Shown here piece after piece: positions 53,764-62,546 of a stretch of 64,000 bases of DNA. The notes under the pieces were generated by a model, which saw only the letters and a program-made list of their open reading frames with translations, was not told the DNA's origin and made no database searches. A program made the translations under genes and the position numbers. This DNA is from Dokdonia sp. 4H-3-7-5 (GTDB lineage: Bacteria > Bacteroidota > Bacteroidia > Flavobacteriales > Flavobacteriaceae). The stretch spans positions 1,302,001-1,366,000 of the forward strand of contig NC_015496.1 in assembly GCF_000212355.1 (NCBI RefSeq). Reading direction: 5' to 3'. Within the stretch, counting starts at the first letter, position 1. Every line of letters begins with the position of its first letter.

Positions 53764-53875
53764 GGTAATTAATTTAATAGAATAGATGTGATTAAACTTT
53801 TAAAGTTTAAAAATTTCACTCTTTAGAATAGGGAGTCACTTTTTGACTGATACTCTAGCCTTAATTTTTAAAAAC

Positions 53876-53912
53876 AAAAAAACCGCATAACTCAAAGAGC
53901 TATGCGGTTTTT
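53876..53912. terminator. Bidirectional terminator between DUF4837 gene and tatA
   Basis: AAAACCGCATA/TATGCGGTTTT stem with A-run before and T-run after, between convergent genes. Confidence 0.85.
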
Positions 53913-53933
53913 CTATATAAGAAAGAGCGAGTA

Positions 53934-54128
53934 TTACTTCTTCTCTTCTATCATATCGTCTTCTTCGTCCTTAGACGCTTTCTTAAATTCTTTGATACCG
54001 CCACCTAAGCCGCGCATCATTTCAGGGATTTTCTTACCTCCAAAAAGTAATAAAACAACTAATACAATAAGTCCTATTTGCCAAGGGCCTACCATTCCTA
54101 AAAATATTGCTAAAAAATTCATCTTCAT
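53934..54128 (-). CDS. tatA: Twin-arginine translocase subunit TatA/E
   Basis: 64-residue Tat transport component forming the membrane pore for folded proteins. It has one helix ([22 protein letters not shown]), the conserved hinge FGGKKIPE and an amphipathic helix [15 protein letters not shown], with an acidic tail. The ATG at 54128 is used; 54122 (MNFLAIF) is possible. tatC is not in the window. Convergent with the DUF4837 gene, divergent from the M23 gene. Confidence 0.92.
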   Translation of the reverse strand: MKMNFLAIFLGMVGPWQIGLIVLVVLLLFGGKKIPEMMRGLGGGIKEFKKASKDEEDDMIEEKK

Positions 54129-54142
54129 CTGTTTTAGAAAAA

Positions 54143-54150
54143 CAAAGATA
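54143..54150 (-). promoter_or_regulatory. Promoter -7 element (TATCTTTG) of tatA
   Basis: The minus strand reads TATCTTTG, 14 bases before the tatA ATG. Confidence 0.5.
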
Positions 54151-54222
54151 GTAAGAAAACAGACATACGAGCGTTAAAGTGATAAAAAGGACTTAATTGA
54201 CGTTGAGTGGTTATCGCAATCC

Positions 54223-54238
54223 AATTTTCGCGAAAGCG
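54223..54238. repeat. Palindromic element copy, intergenic (left arm decayed)
   Basis: AATTTTCGCGAAAGCG followed by TAA; the right half is intact while the left arm is degenerate. It lies between the divergent tatA and M23 genes. Confidence 0.75.
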
Positions 54239-54269
54239 TAAAGACATCAATTATTTCATATCTAAAAAG

Positions 54270-54277
54270 TATATTTG
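54270..54277 (+). promoter_or_regulatory. Promoter -7 element (TATATTTG) of M23 peptidase gene
   Basis: TATATTTG, eight bases before the ATG at 54286. Confidence 0.5.
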
Positions 54278-54285
54278 TATCTCAA

Positions 54286-55152
54286 ATGGCAGAAAAAAAA
54301 GAGAAGAAAAAAAAGATTGCAAAAAAGCTACTGCACAAGTATCGCTTAGTTATTCTCAATGAAGATACTTTTGAGGAGCGTATTTCTTTTAAACTCACAC
54401 GACTCAATGTGTTTATTCTAGTAGGTATATCTGCTATTATTCTTATTGCACTTACCACTTTACTTATCGCATTTACACCATTAAGGGAATATATTCCTGG
54501 TTACTCAAGCACAAAACTCAAGCGCAATGCGACGCTACTCGTTGCAAAAACAGATTCTATAGAAAATGCAATTAGAGTAAATGAGCAATACTACTCTTCT
54601 ATACGTAGAGTATTGAGTGGTGATGTAGAAGAGCTAGAATTTGATAGAGATTCTATACGCGATGCCGTATTTAATGATGAAGAAATATATGTGCTTCCAA
54701 GTAGAGAGGACAGTTTATTGAGACAAACTGTAGAACAGGAAGACAAGTACAATGTGTTTGATAAAGCTATTGAGGATACAGATTTCTCACTGTTTCCTCC
54801 AGTTAAAGGAACCATATCATCTGAATATAATGCTAGTCAAAAACACTTTGCAGTAGACATTGTAACTGTAAAAGATGCTCCTGTAAAAGCCGCAGCAGAT
54901 GGAACTGTGATTTTTGCCGAGTGGACTGCAGAGACAGGTCATGTACTTATCATCAATCATGGTAAGAACCTTATTACCGTATATAAACACAATGCTTCTC
55001 TTAATAAGTCACAAGGAGCCTTGGTTCAAGCAGGAGAAGTTATTGCCACGGTGGGTAATACAGGTGAGTATAGTACTGGACCACACTTACATTTTGAGTT
55101 GTGGAGTAATGGGTACCCTATAAATCCGACTAATTTTATAGATTTTAACTAA
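54286..55152 (+). CDS. M23-family peptidase (membrane-anchored, LytM-like)
   Basis: 288-residue peptidoglycan-cutting or regulatory protein. A single membrane helix (about 42-66) follows a basic N-terminus. The C-terminal M23 domain has the zinc motif HFAVDIVT (H-x3-D) and the conserved second part GPHLHFELW, with NHGKNLITVYKHNASL between them, so it may be catalytically active. It could trim cell-wall crosslinks in growth or division. Its TAA stop overlaps the ATG of the GH3 gene as TAATG. Confidence 0.93.
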   Translation: MAEKKEKKKKIAKKLLHKYRLVILNEDTFEERISFKLTRLNVFILVGISAIILIALTTLLIAFTPLREYIPGYSSTKLKRNATLLVAKTDSIENAIRVNEQYYSSIRRVLSGDVEELEFDRDSIRDAVFNDEEIYVLPSREDSLLRQTVEQEDKYNVFDKAIEDTDFSLFPPVKGTISSEYNASQKHFAVDIVTVKDAPVKAAADGTVIFAEWTAETGHVLIINHGKNLITVYKHNASLNKSQGALVQAGEVIATVGNTGEYSTGPHLHFELWSNGYPINPTNFIDFN

Positions 55153-56642
55153 TGTCGATAAAGTCTTTTGGAGCAAAAATTTTTGCGTCGTACATACAGC
55201 GAAGTATAAAAAAATGGGCAGACAACCCTATTGAGACTCAGCACAAGGTTTTTGAGAGTCTTATAGATGCTGCTCAGTATACGACCTTTGGTAATGATCA
55301 CCGTTTTGATACGATAAAGTCACATGCAGATTTTGTAAAGCAAGTTCCCATAAGAGATTATGAAGACTTGCGCTACTATGTAGATAAAATGGTCGCTGGA
55401 GAACCAGATATACTCTGGCCAGGCAAACCTCTTTACTTTGCAAAAACTTCTGGAACTACTTCTGGAGTAAAGTACATTCCGCTTACTAAGGATAGTATGA
55501 AAACGCACCCTAACAGTGCGCGTAATGCAATTCTTTCTTACATCGCAGAGACAGGAAATACAGACTTTGTAGATGGTAAGATGATTTTTTTACAAGGAAG
55601 CCCAGAGATGACCGAAAAGAATGGCATCAAACTAGGCCGCCTTTCTGGTATTGTCGCACACTATGTGCCTAATTACCTACAGAAGAATAGGCTCCCTAGT
55701 CTGGAAACTAATTGTATAGAAGACTGGGAGCAGAAGGTAGATGCGATTGTAGCTGAAACTATAGATCAAGATATGACACTCATAGGAGGGATTCCTCCGT
55801 GGGTACAGATGTATTATGAACGTCTTATCCAGAAGAGCGGTAAAACCGTGGGAGAGCTCTTTAAAAACTATCAGTTATTTGTGTACGGAGGTGTAAACTA
55901 CGAGCCTTACCGTCGCAAGCTAGAGGATCTTATAGGAAGAAGCGTAGACAGTATTGAGTTATATCCAGCCAGTGAAGGGTTTTTTGCCTTTCAAGATACG
56001 CAAACAGAGAAAGGAATGCTGTTGCAATTAGACAACGGTATCTTTTATGAGTTTGTAAAAGCAGATGAGTTTTTTAATGAAAACCCAACAAGAATAACGC
56101 TTAAGGATGTAGCGCTTGACGTAAATTACGTGATGATCATCTCTACCACAGCAGGACTGTGGGCATATAATATAGGTGATACTGTGATGTTTACAAGTCT
56201 CAAGCCGTATCGTATTATGGTTTCCGGGAGAATCAAGCACTTTATTTCGGCTTTTGGAGAGCATGTGATTGGTAAGGAAGTAGAGCAGGCCATGCTTGAA
56301 GCATCTGCAGGAACAGATATTAAAGTGACAGAGTTTACGGTAGCACCTCAAGTAGCACCTCAAGAAGGATTACCTTATCATGAGTGGTTTATAGAATTTG
56401 AAAATGAAGGGAGTGGTGATTTACACGCTTTCGCGAAAGCGTTAGACTCCTCACTACAAGCTCAAAACTCATACTACCTTGACTTAATCACTGGAAAGGT
56501 ACTGCAGCCGTTAAAAATTACTAAAGTGGTAAAAGATGGCTTTAATGATTACATGAAATCTCAAGGAAAGCTGGGAGGACAAAATAAAATACCAAGACTT
56601 TCAAACGATCGAAAGATTGCTGATGTATTGCAATCAAAATAG
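55152..56642 (+). CDS. GH3-family acyl-adenylating enzyme
   Basis: 496-residue member of the GH3 (Gretchen Hagen 3) family, known from plants for conjugating amino acids to hormones by acyl-adenylate chemistry and also found in Bacteroidetes. The ATP-binding motif TSGTTSGVKYIPLT is intact at about residue 98 and YPASEGFFAFQ near residue 276. The bacterial substrate is unknown. Its start overlaps the M23 stop, so the two are coupled. A palindrome copy at 56426-56441 encodes HAFAKAL near residue 427. Confidence 0.91.
   Translation: MSIKSFGAKIFASYIQRSIKKWADNPIETQHKVFESLIDAAQYTTFGNDHRFDTIKSHADFVKQVPIRDYEDLRYYVDKMVAGEPDILWPGKPLYFAKTSGTTSGVKYIPLTKDSMKTHPNSARNAILSYIAETGNTDFVDGKMIFLQGSPEMTEKNGIKLGRLSGIVAHYVPNYLQKNRLPSLETNCIEDWEQKVDAIVAETIDQDMTLIGGIPPWVQMYYERLIQKSGKTVGELFKNYQLFVYGGVNYEPYRRKLEDLIGRSVDSIELYPASEGFFAFQDTQTEKGMLLQLDNGIFYEFVKADEFFNENPTRITLKDVALDVNYVMIISTTAGLWAYNIGDTVMFTSLKPYRIMVSGRIKHFISAFGEHVIGKEVEQAMLEASAGTDIKVTEFTVAPQVAPQEGLPYHEWFIEFENEGSGDLHAFAKALDSSLQAQNSYYLDLITGKVLQPLKITKVVKDGFNDYMKSQGKLGGQNKIPRLSNDRKIADVLQSK
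56426..56441. repeat. Palindromic element copy, in GH3 gene (AFAKA frame)
   Basis: Perfect CGCTTTCGCGAAAGCG, encoding HAFAKAL. Confidence 0.95.
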
Positions 56643-56710
56643 TATTTAATAGGTAAGCTGGCTATGAAATTACCATGGTCAAGTTCTATTAAGTACCTTT
56701 ATCCCCAATT

Positions 56711-58405
56711 ATGAGCACACAAAAAAAACAAGGCCGTACTAGAGCCCAAGAGAGCAGCAGCGCTATAGAACGCATGTATATTACAATGCGTCACCTTTTT
56801 AACAGAGGATTTTATAAACCTATGGGAGTCTCTGGTGAGACACTTAGAGAGTCACTTCTTATATTAAGACCAGAAATTTACGGTACCATTGCCGAAGAAA
56901 AAGTAGAGCTTGACGGTCTTCTTTACGTTATTGATAGACTTCCAGAAGGAATAGAGCAATGCAGATTCATAAACTTAACAAGTGATGAAGGCTATAAAAA
57001 CAGCCACTTTGAACCTATTATTCCAGCAAAGCGTCGTCGCAATTGCTACCGCATAGATGAAGAACAAATGAACATCGAGATCACGCGTGGTCGTTCTGAA
57101 ATTTATGATATTCTTACACACGTGACGTTCTTATTTATTGAGTCTCATAAGATCATGAAGCGTGTCCTCATAAATGATGAAGGCGCAGTGATACGTGACT
57201 GGGAAAAGCTAGAAAAAGCAGTATTAAACAATGAAGAGCTAGATCAAAATAGCTGGGAGATCGCAACTACGCATACTGCAAATATCTTAGGACGCACCTT
57301 TGCCGAAGTTCGCGCAATTGCACCTCTTTTCAACACGCGTACTAACAATAGGCGCTTCTTTGAGCTTATATACTGGTTAGGTAAACTCGCCATAGCAGAG
57401 GTACTTAAAGAAGAGAAACGCACAGTTACCTTTAGTCCTGTCTTAAGAGAGCGATTAGGTCATCACATACACGGTGAGATCTGGGCAAATGATATTAAAG
57501 CGACTTTAAAGAAAAATAATCTTTTAGGTAGACCTCTTCATATTATTAGTGCAAACATGCACTCTGTTATGAACACTTTATATGCACCACTTGCACTTAA
57601 GTCTGAACTTAAGAAAAAGTCTAAACTGGAGGTATATGAAATGCTTAGTAATAGTGGCAACGGAGCTCTACGCGCCAAAGTAGAGAGAGCTGCATTGCAG
57701 AACGGTATGATATATCTACCAGATGATAGTGGTACAAATATCAATGTTCAGATTTTTGATATGTGTAAGCTACCAGTAGCTGAAAATGATTTCTGTAGCA
57801 ATGATGTAAAAAAGGAGCAGCAGCCCGTTATTATCGTAATGGACTACGCTTTTGGAGAGCAAGCTTATGAAACTATGGAAGAGCTTCTCAAACCGTATGA
57901 AGAGGGAGAGGACAAAACCTACTTAGATGTAGATTCTGTTTCTATTATGGGAAAAGCTGGTATCTTAGAAGGTGGAAAGGGGGATCTTATGATACCAAGT
58001 GCACACCTTTTTGAAGGAACAGCGGATAATTATCCCTTTGAGAACGAACTTACTAAAGAGGATTTTGAAGGACACGGATTAGAAGTGTTTGAAGGTGCTA
58101 TGGTTTCTGTATTAGGAACATCACTACAAAATAGAGATATCCTTAAATTCTTCCATGACAGTACGTGGAGTGTGATAGGTCTAGAAATGGAAGGAGCACA
58201 CTATCAAAAAGCGATACAAGCAGCCGCAAAACTACGTAAGAGTATACAAGAAGATGTAAAAGTAAGATATGCGTATTATGCTAGTGATAACCCATTAGAA
58301 ACGGGTAGCACACTCGCATCTGGCGGATTAGGAACTACAGGAGTGAAACCTACCTACCTAATCACCGAAAAGATATTGCACCAACTATTTACTTCTAGTA
58401 AGTAA
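56711..58405 (+). CDS. DUF6909-type protein with nucleoside-phosphorylase-like C-terminus
   Basis: 564-residue cytoplasmic protein. The N-terminal half is helical and unlike any family I know by function. In the C-terminal half, VDSVSIMGKAGILEGGKGDLMIPSAHLFEG and GLEMEGAHYQKAI (about residues 415-440 and 489-501) recall purine nucleoside phosphorylase and MTA nucleosidase, in which an EMEG motif contacts the ribose. The family is a conserved Bacteroidetes group named DUF6909, to my recollection. A nucleoside-related role is inference from these short matches only. It stands between the GH3 gene and the polysaccharide genes. Confidence 0.7.
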   Translation: MSTQKKQGRTRAQESSSAIERMYITMRHLFNRGFYKPMGVSGETLRESLLILRPEIYGTIAEEKVELDGLLYVIDRLPEGIEQCRFINLTSDEGYKNSHFEPIIPAKRRRNCYRIDEEQMNIEITRGRSEIYDILTHVTFLFIESHKIMKRVLINDEGAVIRDWEKLEKAVLNNEELDQNSWEIATTHTANILGRTFAEVRAIAPLFNTRTNNRRFFELIYWLGKLAIAEVLKEEKRTVTFSPVLRERLGHHIHGEIWANDIKATLKKNNLLGRPLHIISANMHSVMNTLYAPLALKSELKKKSKLEVYEMLSNSGNGALRAKVERAALQNGMIYLPDDSGTNINVQIFDMCKLPVAENDFCSNDVKKEQQPVIIVMDYAFGEQAYETMEELLKPYEEGEDKTYLDVDSVSIMGKAGILEGGKGDLMIPSAHLFEGTADNYPFENELTKEDFEGHGLEVFEGAMVSVLGTSLQNRDILKFFHDSTWSVIGLEMEGAHYQKAIQAAAKLRKSIQEDVKVRYAYYASDNPLETGSTLASGGLGTTGVKPTYLITEKILHQLFTSSK

Positions 58406-58440
58406 GATAATATAACTAATATTCAATTTTAAGTAAGCTC

Positions 58441-59439
58441 ATGAGTGATCACTACAATCAGTCTGGAAATCAGCAAGAAATGGACCTCTCAGATATATTT
58501 ACTTTGATAGGTAGACTATTCAAGAATGTGATTTATTCTTTTTTTAGAATATTTGATTTTGTTATCAAAATGTGGTGGGTTTTTTTATTACTCATCGTTG
58601 CTGGAATAGCAATAGGGTTCGTTTTGAAGGAAGAGCCATCTTATGAGGCAAACCTATTACTTAAAACTAATTTTACTAGTCAAGCATATGTTTATACAGC
58701 AATAGAGCAGTTTAACAATAACCTTGAAGAAAATGATGAAAATTTTATAGTATCGCTAGGTAAATTACCAGAAAGCTTTAGTATTAAAGAAGTTAGTGTA
58801 GAGCCTGTAGTTGAGGTGATAGACCTAGTAAATTATATAGGTGAAAATGATGGTGCATTAGGAGAAATGACTAGAGAGTTTAAACTCAAGGATGATCGTG
58901 AATTATTTGCAACAGATAGGTTTTTATCTAAGTTTAAATTTCACAAACTGCAAATAGTATTTGACAGTGATAAAAATTTAGAAGACATTGAATCTTTCCT
59001 ATCATTTATTAACGATAATCCATATGCTAAAGAACTTAAAAAAGAAGGCCTTAAAAACCATATGGCCTATCTTGAGAGTCAAGAACAATCCATTGTTCAG
59101 ATAAATGAGCTTATTAACTCTTTAAATAAGGACAACAGTATAAGTAAGCAAGAGGGTAGAGAGGGTTTCTATTTTAATAATCAAAGCGAGAACGTAGCAT
59201 CACTATTTGATACTAAATCAAATCTAGTAGAAGATCTAGAAATTGAAAAAAATGACTTTATAAGCTACACTGATGTTGCTGTTATCGTAAGTGATATACA
59301 GGCATCAAAGAAATCATCTATAGCAGATAACTTGATTATTATTTATCCATTAGGATTTGTGATTATATTTTTAATAGTCTCGGGGATATTAAGTATTTAC
59401 AGATCATACAAGCGTGAAACGTATGCATTAAAAGGATAG
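58441..59439 (+). CDS. Wzz-like polysaccharide chain-length/export membrane protein
   Basis: 332-residue inner-membrane protein. One helix near residues 37-60 (WWVFLLLIVAGIAIGFVLKEEPSYEANLLLK, which leads directly into a periplasmic domain) and one at about 298-318 before a basic tail (RSYKRET) give the two-helix Wzz topology with a mainly helical periplasmic part. It is the first gene of the sugar-nucleotide block. No kinase domain is present. It probably sets the length of the surface polysaccharide; this is inferred from topology and context. Confidence 0.65.
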   Translation: MSDHYNQSGNQQEMDLSDIFTLIGRLFKNVIYSFFRIFDFVIKMWWVFLLLIVAGIAIGFVLKEEPSYEANLLLKTNFTSQAYVYTAIEQFNNNLEENDENFIVSLGKLPESFSIKEVSVEPVVEVIDLVNYIGENDGALGEMTREFKLKDDRELFATDRFLSKFKFHKLQIVFDSDKNLEDIESFLSFINDNPYAKELKKEGLKNHMAYLESQEQSIVQINELINSLNKDNSISKQEGREGFYFNNQSENVASLFDTKSNLVEDLEIEKNDFISYTDVAVIVSDIQASKKSSIADNLIIIYPLGFVIIFLIVSGILSIYRSYKRETYALKG

Positions 59440-59465
59440 TTTCTCCCACACATTAATAAGAATTT

Positions 59466-60584
59466 ATGAGTAATAAAGTAGCATTAATTACCGGTGTAAC
59501 TGGTCAAGATGGAGCGTACTTAAGTGAGTTTTTACTAAAGAAAGGCTATGAGGTGCACGGTATTAAACGCAGATCATCTTTATTTAATACAGATAGGATA
59601 GATCATCTTTATGAAGACCCACATATCGATAATCAGCGATTTTTTCTTCATTATGGAGACCTTACGGATAGCACAAATCTGTTTAGAATCATACAAGAAG
59701 TACAGCCAGATGAGATTTATAATCTGGGCGCAATGAGCCATGTACAGGTATCCTTTGAGATGCCAGAGTATACAGCAAATGTAGATGGATTGGGAGCACT
59801 AAGACTCCTTGAGGCAGTGAGAGCTCTAGATCTTGAAAAAAAGACGCGTATTTATCAAGCAAGTACATCAGAATTATATGGAAAGGTACAAGAAGTACCA
59901 CAGTCTGAGACAACACCTTTTTACCCAAGAAGTCCTTATGCAGTAGCAAAGTTATATGCATACTGGTCTACCGTAAACCATCGTGAAGCTTACAATATGT
60001 TTGCGTGTAACGGTATTTTATTTAATCACGAGTCTCCAGTAAGAGGAGAAACTTTTGTGACTAGAAAGATTACTAGAGCCACATCAAAAATAGCTTTAGG
60101 GTTACAAGATAAAATGTATCTAGGAAATCTAGACGCAAAGCGTGACTGGGGTCATGCTAAGGATTATGTGAGAATGATGTGGATGATCTTGCAGGCAGAT
60201 GAGCCAGAAGATTGGGTAATCGCCACGGGAGAGACTACGACGGTACGTGACTTTATAAAAATGTCATTTGCTCATATAGGTGTTACGTTATCTTTTGAAG
60301 GAGAAGGAATTGATGAAAAAGGAATCGTTACCGCATCAGAAAGTGCAGATTATCCTGTAAAAATAGGGCAAGTAGTTGTTGAGGTAGATCCCAAATACTT
60401 TAGACCTACAGAGGTAGAGCTTTTAATAGGTGATGCTTCAAAAGCCTATAATAAGCTTGGATGGAAACCAGAATATAAACTACAAGGACTGGTAGATGAT
60501 ATGATGCAAAGCGACCTAAGGTTAATGAAAAAAGATAGCTACCTGAAAGAAGGCGGATATAAAACGATGAATTATTTTGAGTAA
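59466..60584 (+). CDS. gmd: GDP-mannose 4,6-dehydratase
   Basis: First enzyme of GDP-L-fucose synthesis, converting GDP-mannose to its 4-keto-6-deoxy form; 372 residues, normal size. NADP-binding [15 protein letters not shown], catalytic [12 protein letters not shown] and [15 protein letters not shown] (Tyr-x3-Lys), and substrate motif [17 protein letters not shown] are intact. Its last codons overlap the fcl start by eight bases, so the two are coupled. Supplies fucose for the surface polysaccharide built by the following genes. Confidence 0.97.
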   Translation: MSNKVALITGVTGQDGAYLSEFLLKKGYEVHGIKRRSSLFNTDRIDHLYEDPHIDNQRFFLHYGDLTDSTNLFRIIQEVQPDEIYNLGAMSHVQVSFEMPEYTANVDGLGALRLLEAVRALDLEKKTRIYQASTSELYGKVQEVPQSETTPFYPRSPYAVAKLYAYWSTVNHREAYNMFACNGILFNHESPVRGETFVTRKITRATSKIALGLQDKMYLGNLDAKRDWGHAKDYVRMMWMILQADEPEDWVIATGETTTVRDFIKMSFAHIGVTLSFEGEGIDEKGIVTASESADYPVKIGQVVVEVDPKYFRPTEVELLIGDASKAYNKLGWKPEYKLQGLVDDMMQSDLRLMKKDSYLKEGGYKTMNYFE

Positions 60585-61644
60585 TATATCAATACCTAAA
60601 AACGCTAAAATATTCGTTGCAGGACATCGCGGCCTAGTGGGAAGCGCTATTGTAAATACACTTGAAGCAAAAGGTTATAAGTGTATAATAACACGAACTC
60701 ATAAGGAGCTTGATTTAACAGATACTGTTGCAACGCAACTCTTTTTTGAAAAAGTAAAGCCGGAATATGTTTTCCTAGCAGCTGCCAAAGTGGGAGGGAT
60801 AATTGCAAATAATACCTACCGAGCAGATTTTCTGTACGTGAATCTCATGATTCAAAATAATGTGATTCATCAGAGTTATGTACACGGAGTTAAGAAGTTA
60901 TTGTTTTTAGGAAGTACTTGTATTTACCCTAAAAATGCACTACAACCTATGCCTGAAGAGGCGCTACTTACGGGCGCTTTAGAATATACAAATGAGCCGT
61001 ATGCTATTGCAAAAATAGCAGGAATTAAACTCTGCGAGAGTTATAATCTGCAATATGGAACGGATTTCATTTCGGTGATGCCTACTAATCTATATGGATT
61101 TAATGACAACTTCGACTTAGAGAAATCTCACGTGCTACCAGCATTAATAAGAAAAATTCATCTTGCGAAATTACTCTCTGAAGGAAAGAATGATGAGGTT
61201 TGTAAGGACTTAGATGTTTCCGCTTTCGCGAAAGCGCAACCTATACTAGAAAAGTTTGGTGTTACAGCCGAAAGTGTGGAGATATGGGGAACAGGAACGC
61301 CTAGAAGAGAATTTTTATGGAGTCAAGATATGGCAGATGCTTGTGTACATATCTTAGAAAACACAAGTTTTGACGATTTAAAGGGAAGCACAACCGAAGT
61401 AAGAAATACACACATAAACATAGGTACAGGAGAAGATATATCTATAAAAGAACTAGCAACGCTTATCAAAGAAACGATAGGTTTTCAAGGAGCGTTAATT
61501 TTTGATAGTTCAAAACCAGATGGCACTCCGCGCAAGCTTACAGACGTAAGAAAACTTAATAGTTTAGGCTGGAAACATACGGTAGCGCTTGAGGATGGAG
61601 TTAATAGATTATATAGCTGGTATTTAGATATTAAGAACCGATAA
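60577..61644 (+). CDS. fcl: GDP-L-fucose synthase (GDP-4-keto-6-deoxy-D-mannose epimerase/reductase)
   Basis: Second and third steps to GDP-L-fucose; 355 residues, longer than E. coli WcaG by about 35. Rossmann motif [19 protein letters not shown] and [13 protein letters not shown] (Tyr-x3-Lys) are present, followed by [13 protein letters not shown]. The start is TTG 60577 inside the end of gmd; no ATG is available upstream of the Rossmann motif. The region around residues 195-230, [19 protein letters not shown], carries a palindrome copy in the expanded helical loop typical of the Bacteroidetes group. Confidence 0.95.
   Translation: MSNISIPKNAKIFVAGHRGLVGSAIVNTLEAKGYKCIITRTHKELDLTDTVATQLFFEKVKPEYVFLAAAKVGGIIANNTYRADFLYVNLMIQNNVIHQSYVHGVKKLLFLGSTCIYPKNALQPMPEEALLTGALEYTNEPYAIAKIAGIKLCESYNLQYGTDFISVMPTNLYGFNDNFDLEKSHVLPALIRKIHLAKLLSEGKNDEVCKDLDVSAFAKAQPILEKFGVTAESVEIWGTGTPRREFLWSQDMADACVHILENTSFDDLKGSTTEVRNTHINIGTGEDISIKELATLIKETIGFQGALIFDSSKPDGTPRKLTDVRKLNSLGWKHTVALEDGVNRLYSWYLDIKNR
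61221..61236. repeat. Palindromic element copy, in fcl (SAFAKAQ frame)
   Basis: Perfect CGCTTTCGCGAAAGCG with TC before and CAA after, same flanks as the TolC and transglycosylase copies. Confidence 0.95.
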
Positions 61645-61646
61645 AA

Positions 61647-62525
61647 ATGTCATTTTACAATACACTTAAATTTATAGTTACACATCCTCTTAATAAGAAA
61701 AACCCTGTAGCTGGCCTTGTACGTTTTGGTAAATGGCAGTTAAAGAGTAGGCTTCTTAACAGGCCTATTATTTGCAACTTTGCTACTAAAAGTAAGCTAT
61801 TAGTCTCTAAAGGGATGACTGGAGCAACCCAAAATATATACTGTGGCCTTCAGGAATTTAATGATATGGCTTTCCTTCTTCATTTTCTGCGAGATACGGA
61901 TCAATTTATCGACATAGGGGCAAACGTAGGTAGTTACAGTATACTTGCTTCATCAGAGATAGGTGCTACCACGTTTGCTGTGGAACCAGTTCCTAAGACC
62001 TTTAAAAGCTTACAAAAAAATATAAGGCTGAATAATAGCCAAGATATAACCAACTCTTTTAATATGGGTGTGGGCAGTAGTAAAGGGAAGATTTTATTTA
62101 CTGCCGGATTAGACACAATGAATCATGTAGCTATAGAAGGAGAAAAAAATACTATAGAGGTCCTTGTAGACACATTTGATAGTCTGTTTGAATTAAATAA
62201 AACTACTCTCGTTAAGATAGATACAGAAGGATTTGAATCTGCCGTTTTAGAAGGAATGGAGAAATCAATCTCAAATAGCAACTTGCAAGCTATAATCATT
62301 GAGTTAAATGGACTATCTAAAAGATATGGGTATGATGATAATAAAATTCATAATAAGCTCATAGAAAGCGGTTTTAAGCCATATGATTATAATCCTTTTG
62401 CACGCACTTTAAATTTACGCACATCGTACGGACAATATAATACTTTGTATTTACGTGATTATAAATTTATTTTAAACAGAGTTCAAGCGGCTCCATCATT
62501 TAAGATTCATAATACTGAATTTTAA
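61647..62525 (+). CDS. FkbM-family methyltransferase
   Basis: 292-residue SAM-dependent methyltransferase from the FkbM group, which O-methylates sugars of polysaccharides. The motif DQFIDIGANVGSYSILAS (SAM site, about residues 88-105) and the later VLVDTFDSLF and KIDTEGFESAVLEGM are typical. It begins two bases after fcl and is part of the same transcript; it probably modifies a residue of the surface glycan. Confidence 0.9.
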   Translation: MSFYNTLKFIVTHPLNKKNPVAGLVRFGKWQLKSRLLNRPIICNFATKSKLLVSKGMTGATQNIYCGLQEFNDMAFLLHFLRDTDQFIDIGANVGSYSILASSEIGATTFAVEPVPKTFKSLQKNIRLNNSQDITNSFNMGVGSSKGKILFTAGLDTMNHVAIEGEKNTIEVLVDTFDSLFELNKTTLVKIDTEGFESAVLEGMEKSISNSNLQAIIIELNGLSKRYGYDDNKIHNKLIESGFKPYDYNPFARTLNLRTSYGQYNTLYLRDYKFILNRVQAAPSFKIHNTEF

Positions 62526-62546
62526 ATGTAACAATCACATAAGAGT

